Shown here in pieces: positions 60,141 to 64,000 of a stretch of DNA of 64,000 nucleotides. A program made the position numbers and the translations under genes. The notes under the pieces were generated by a model that saw nothing but the letters and a program-made list of their open reading frames with translations, was not told the DNA's origin and searched no databases. Each line of letters opens with the position of its first letter. Positions within the stretch are counted from its first letter, which is position 1. Source of the stretch: Bartonella raoultii (GTDB lineage: Bacteria; Pseudomonadota; Alphaproteobacteria; Rhizobiales; Rhizobiaceae); NCBI RefSeq assembly GCF_019659805.1, contig NZ_JAIFRO010000004.1:62001-126000 (forward strand), in the 5' to 3' direction.

Positions 60141-61176
60141 CCGAATACAGAAAGATCAAGCAGTTGCACAACTTTTGCAACCACTTGACCATTTCTTAGA
60201 AGATCCCCAAATTACCGAATTATCAATTTGTCGCCCCGGTGAAGTATGGACCAAAAGCTTTCAGGGGTGGCAGGTACACAATGTACCAGAACTAACAACC
60301 TCTTTTTTACAAACGCTTATTACAGCTATTATCGTTTATAACGGTATGGCTCCGCAAAGCATTAATTATGTTTTATTGCCTGGTGGACAGCGTGGTACAA
60401 TTATACAAACACCTGCTGTCATCGAGGGCTCCCTATCCTTTATGATTCGTAAACATACTCTCACGGTTAAGACGTTAGAAGAACTCGATAAGGAAGGAGT
60501 ATTTGATAACTGTGCCGATGTAAGCTTTAATAAGCCTTCAGAAAGAGAAGCAAAAAGCTTTTTACTGAAGCAAGATTTCACACGGTTAGAACCATTTGAA
60601 GTTCAACTCTTGCAATACAAACGTGATAGGAAAATTCTTGAGTTTTTAGAACAATGTATTCTTTACAAACGCAACATCATCATCGCTGGTAAAACAGGAT
60701 CAGGTAAAACAACATTTGCCCGCTCCTTAATTGAAAAAGTTCCCGTAGAGGAGCGCATTATCACAATTGAAGATGTACATGAACTGTTTCTCCCGAATCA
60801 TCCAAACCATGTACATATGATTTATGGCAATGGTGCAGGCCGTGTTCCTGCTGATGAGTGTTTAGATGCATGTATGCGCCAATCACCTGATCGTATTTTT
60901 CTTGCAGAATTGCGAGGCAATGAAGCATGGGAATATCTTAATTCCTTAAACACTGGACATCCGGGATCAATTACAACAACACATGCCAACAATGCTTTGC
61001 AGACATTCGAACGGTGTGCTACACTGATTAAAAGATCAGAAGTGGGTCGCCAACTTGACATAGAAATGATAAAGCTTGTGCTTTACACTACAGTGGATGT
61101 CATATTGTTTGTGAAGAATAGACAACTCTCTGAAGTCTTTTACGATCCTATTTTTTCCAAATCGAAAATAATTTAA
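60115..61176 (+). CDS. trwD: TrwD, VirB11-like hexameric ATPase
   Basis: 353 residues from the ATG at 60115, which lies 26 bases inside trwE; the frame opens nine codons earlier. N-terminal domain with RPGEVWTKSFQGWQ, Walker A GKTGSGKTT at 192-200, the Asp box TIEDVHELF, Walker B RIFLAELRGNEAWEYL and the His box TGHPGSITTTHAN. VirB11 switches the machine between pilus assembly and transport. Last gene of the locus. Confidence 0.95.
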   Translation: MSTVSLHDNRIQKDQAVAQLLQPLDHFLEDPQITELSICRPGEVWTKSFQGWQVHNVPELTTSFLQTLITAIIVYNGMAPQSINYVLLPGGQRGTIIQTPAVIEGSLSFMIRKHTLTVKTLEELDKEGVFDNCADVSFNKPSEREAKSFLLKQDFTRLEPFEVQLLQYKRDRKILEFLEQCILYKRNIIIAGKTGSGKTTFARSLIEKVPVEERIITIEDVHELFLPNHPNHVHMIYGNGAGRVPADECLDACMRQSPDRIFLAELRGNEAWEYLNSLNTGHPGSITTTHANNALQTFERCATLIKRSEVGRQLDIEMIKLVLYTTVDVILFVKNRQLSEVFYDPIFSKSKII

Positions 61177-61201
61177 ATAAAGCTCTTTTCTTAGCAAAAT
61201 T

Positions 61202-61228
61202 ATAGCCGCAACAAATTGTTGCGGCTAT
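61202..61228 (+). terminator. Strong hairpin after trwD
   Basis: ATAGCCGCAACA (61202-61213) and TGTTGCGGCTAT (61217-61228) form a perfect 12-bp stem with a 3-base loop, 25 bases after the trwD stop. The tail is not a pure T-run. It is the likely end of the trw transcript. Confidence 0.65.
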
Positions 61229-62064
61229 TGATAAAATCTTTGAGAATCAGCCTTTTCTTTTACTTAACTTCTCTGATCAGTTTTTCGCACATTTAACAAA
61301 CAGAGAAGATAAAAATTGATAATCATATCCTCACAAGAAGAATCAATCACTTAAAAGATTTTTAGTGTTTAGATTTATTTTTTTAAAATATGTGATTTAC
61401 CGTATCAAAATTTCCGAAAAAGAAATAAAGTTGTCAATCATAGAGGAATAAAATATCTGATAAGATATGAACATTTACCTATTGCAAATAGTATCTATTC
61501 TTAAAACAATAGCTTATCGTTCAAAAATGCATTGTTTCCATTACATCGCACTTACATTATATGCTTTTCGATTAAACAATTATCCTATCATTTCTCAGAA
61601 AGCTCAAGATATCATTCAATTTCATTTCATAGAGATAAAAATTCAATACGATAATAGAAAATAGAACAGATATAATAGATTAGGAATTCTCTTTCTTAAT
61701 TCTTCAAAGAATGCATTATAACACTTTTACTTTTTTATCAAAAAATGCATTTTCATAGATAAATGAGGAGTGCAAAATGAAAGCTTCTAAAATTACATCA
61801 GCATAAAATATCATTTTTATCATGATAGAGTCATCGAGAGCGCAACAAAACGTTACAAAAGCATTTGCATATTCACAATATACCCTCTCAAAGAAATCTA
61901 TTTTCTTTTTAAAAGAACGATAATAACTTACCTTATGATAGTAATATGGAAAATCAATAAACTTTTATAGACTAAACACCATACAAGATATTAAAATACC
62001 AAAAGGTCACGCATGCCAATGCATATTTTAGAAGCTTTTTTTTAGCCTTTTAATCGATAAATTT
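61229..62064. other. Spacer between trwD and sdhB
   Basis: About 840 AT-rich bases with no convincing gene; no relaxase, coupling-protein or oriT-like sequence is seen. At 61764-61806 a good ribosome site (GAGGAG) precedes ATGAAAGCTTCTAAAATTAC and a stop after nine codons (MKASKITSA), which looks like the start of a lost gene or a leader peptide. Confidence 0.4.
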
Positions 62065-62844
62065 TTAAAGACGCCGTTCAACCATAAGTTTTTTAATTTC
62101 AGCAATTGCTTTTGCTGGATTTAAACCTTTTGGACAAGTTTGTGCGCAATTCATAATGGTATGGCAGCGATAAAGGCGGAAAGGATCTTCTAAATTATCA
62201 AGACGTTCGCCACACATTTCATCGCGAGAATCTGCAATCCAACGATAAGCTTGGAGTAAAATCGCTGGCCCCAAATAACGATCACCATTCCACCAATAAC
62301 TTGGACATGATGTCTGGCAACATGCACATAAAATACACTCATAAAGACCATCAATTTTTTGGCGATCCGAATAACTTTGTAACCATTCCTTTGCCGGCTC
62401 TGGTGAAACAGTTTGCAACCAAGGCTCAATGACCCGATGTTGCGCATAAAAACGTTTCAAATCAGGAACCAAATCTTTAACAACTGGCATAGAAGGCAAA
62501 GGATAGACCTTAATAGGATGCTTTACTTCATCCATCCCTTTTGTACAGGCGAGAGTATTTGTACCATCAATATTCATCGCACATGATCCACAGATTCCCT
62601 CACGACATGATCGGCGCAGTGTCAAGGTTGGATCGATATGATTTTTAATAAACAAAAGCCCATCAAGAATCATAGGACCACAAGCAGAGCGATCCACATA
62701 ATAGGTATCTAAATGGGGATTTTCTTCATCATCAGGCGACCAACGATAAACATGAAACTCTGTCAGCTGCGTAGCACCTTCAGGCTTAGGCCAAATTTTC
62801 CCTGCTTTGACTTGAGAATTTTTGGGAAGCTTAATTTGTACCAT
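62065..62844 (-). CDS. sdhB: Succinate dehydrogenase iron-sulfur subunit
   Basis: 259-residue subunit of complex II that passes electrons from SdhA's FAD to ubiquinone. Seen: [2Fe-2S] motif [15 protein letters not shown]...C, [4Fe-4S] motif [12 protein letters not shown] and [3Fe-4S] motif [36 protein letters not shown] is the family block near the quinone site. Fourteen bases after sdhA. Confidence 0.97.
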   Translation of the reverse strand: MVQIKLPKNSQVKAGKIWPKPEGATQLTEFHVYRWSPDDEENPHLDTYYVDRSACGPMILDGLLFIKNHIDPTLTLRRSCREGICGSCAMNIDGTNTLACTKGMDEVKHPIKVYPLPSMPVVKDLVPDLKRFYAQHRVIEPWLQTVSPEPAKEWLQSYSDRQKIDGLYECILCACCQTSCPSYWWNGDRYLGPAILLQAYRWIADSRDEMCGERLDNLEDPFRLYRCHTIMNCAQTCPKGLNPAKAIAEIKKLMVERRL

Positions 62845-62858
62845 AATTTATTCTCCCC

Positions 62859-64000
62859 TTAGTAAACACGTTTTTTAGGTGCAATACGTTTTAAATCGAT
62901 TCCACCCTCTTCTTCAGGTGTTAAAGGATCAACGTGAACAGGCCGATAAGACAAAGTCACTTTTCCCTCTTTTGATAAACGTGAAACCGTATGATGCCGC
63001 CAATTTTTATCATCGCGGTCTGGATAATCTTCACGCGCATGGGCCCCTCGGCTTTCGAGACGCGCTTCTGCAGAATAAACAGTGCTAATAGCATTAATCA
63101 TCAAATTCTCAAGTTCCAGTGTTTCAACCAAATCAGAATTCCATATAAGAGAACGATCTGTAACTTTGAGATCAGACAATTCCCCCCAAATTTTAGTCAT
63201 CCGCTGACATCCTTGTTGTAAAGAATCTTCTGTACGGAAAACAGCAGCATCTTCCTGCATAGTACGTTGCATTTTTTCCCGCAATACAGCTGTCGGTATT
63301 GCTCCTTGAGCAAAGCGCAAGCGATCAAAGCGGGCCATAATTTTATCAACCGCCTCTTCATTTATAGGTGGAATATCTGCATTTCTATCAACCACTTCTC
63401 CCGCACGAATTGCGGCAGCACGCCCAAATACGACCAGATCAATCAATGAATTAGAGCCCAAGCGATTGGCACCATGAACGGAAGCACAACCTGCTTCCCC
63501 CACAGCCATCAAACCTGGTTGCACACGATCAGGTGCATCAGCTGTTGGATTGAGAACCTCTCCATAATAATTGGTTGGAATCCCCCCCATATTATAATGA
63601 ACCGTTGGAAGGATAGGGATAGGTTCTTTTGTTACGTCAACCCCAGCAAAGATTCGTGCTGATTCAGAAATTCCTGGCAAACGTTCGTGCAAAATAGCAG
63701 GATCAATATGGTTTAGAACCAGATGAATATGATCCTTTTTGGGTCCCACACCACGCCCTTCACGAATTTCAAGTGTAATACAACGCGATACCAAATCACG
63801 TGACGCCAAATCTTTAAAAGAAGGCGCATAACGCTCCATAAAACGCTCACCTTCTGAGTTGATTAAATAGCCACCTTCACCACGGGCTCCCTCTGTAATT
63901 AAGCAACCAGAACCATAAATGCCTGTAGGATGAAATTGCACAAACTCCATATCTTGCAAAGGTAATCCAGCACGCGCAATCATTCCTCCTCCATCACCTG
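62859..64000 (-). CDS. sdhA: Succinate dehydrogenase flavoprotein subunit (3' part)
   Basis: The C-terminal 380 or so residues of SdhA; the N-terminus with the FAD-attachment histidine lies beyond the window edge. The visible frame starts [20 protein letters not shown] and contains [22 protein letters not shown] (as HPTGIYGSG and TEGARGEGG), the active-site region [38 protein letters not shown] and the C-terminal [14 protein letters not shown]. Intact throughout the window. Confidence 0.96.
   Translation of the reverse strand, partial: GDGGGMIARAGLPLQDMEFVQFHPTGIYGSGCLITEGARGEGGYLINSEGERFMERYAPSFKDLASRDLVSRCITLEIREGRGVGPKKDHIHLVLNHIDPAILHERLPGISESARIFAGVDVTKEPIPILPTVHYNMGGIPTNYYGEVLNPTADAPDRVQPGLMAVGEAGCASVHGANRLGSNSLIDLVVFGRAAAIRAGEVVDRNADIPPINEEAVDKIMARFDRLRFAQGAIPTAVLREKMQRTMQEDAAVFRTEDSLQQGCQRMTKIWGELSDLKVTDRSLIWNSDLVETLELENLMINAISTVYSAEARLESRGAHAREDYPDRDDKNWRHHTVSRLSKEGKVTLSYRPVHVDPLTPEEEGGIDLKRIAPKKRVY

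Noticed and set aside
61467-61664. 65-codon frame downstream of trwD
   Set aside because: AT-rich, no ribosome site, no recognisable motif; likely chance.

Overview
The window looks like part of a Bartonella chromosome (Alphaproteobacteria, Rhizobiales). Support comes from the AT-rich sequence, the F1-only ATP synthase operon atpHAGDC, the small fdxA-carD-rpmF-ispA-ispG set, and a Trw-type type IV secretion system (T4SS) whose pilin and minor-pilin genes are amplified and which has no mobilisation genes. The species cannot be fixed from sequence alone.

Layout. 1-5.4 kb: end of an upstream gene, fdxA, carD, rpmF, ispA, ispG and a small membrane-anchored protein. 5.6-8.3 kb: an EmrA/EmrB-like efflux pair. 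8.3-13.5 kb: the F1 ATP synthase operon on the minus strand. 14-21.3 kb: priA, a transaldolase, lptE-leuS and a YggS-type PLP protein. 21.6-26.6 kb: acs, then ftsE-ftsX-ydcF. 27.3-32 kb: a MacB-MacA-outer membrane factor efflux operon. 32-36.6 kb: xthA, lolA, ftsK. 36.8-38.9 kb: a UbiH-type hydroxylase and an H-NS-like protein. 39-61.2 kb: the trw locus. 62-64 kb: sdhB and the 3' part of sdhA.

The trw locus is the accessory heart of the window. Its order is trwN-like (VirB1), a KorB-like regulator, eleven trwL (VirB2) genes, trwM (VirB3), trwK (VirB4), trwJ1 (VirB5), then four trwI (VirB6)-trwH (VirB7) blocks separated by further trwJ genes, and trwG, trwF, trwE, trwD (VirB8-VirB11). No coupling protein, relaxase or oriT region is present, which fits a conjugation machine turned into a surface or host-interaction device. 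TrwL copies vary mainly in a short segment after the signal peptide. TrwJ copies vary in the N-terminal and central parts. The four TrwI copies are identical. Two of the four trwH copies carry nonsense codons. Two trwJ genes are chimeras that begin with the first 25 residues of TrwG, apparently because the duplication breakpoint fell inside trwG.

Outside trw the least expected signal is a set of small decayed copies of the ends of neighbouring genes lying in spacers: an ispG 3' end beside rpmF, an ftsK 3' end beside lolA, and a priA 5' end upstream of priA. They look like relics of old local duplications.
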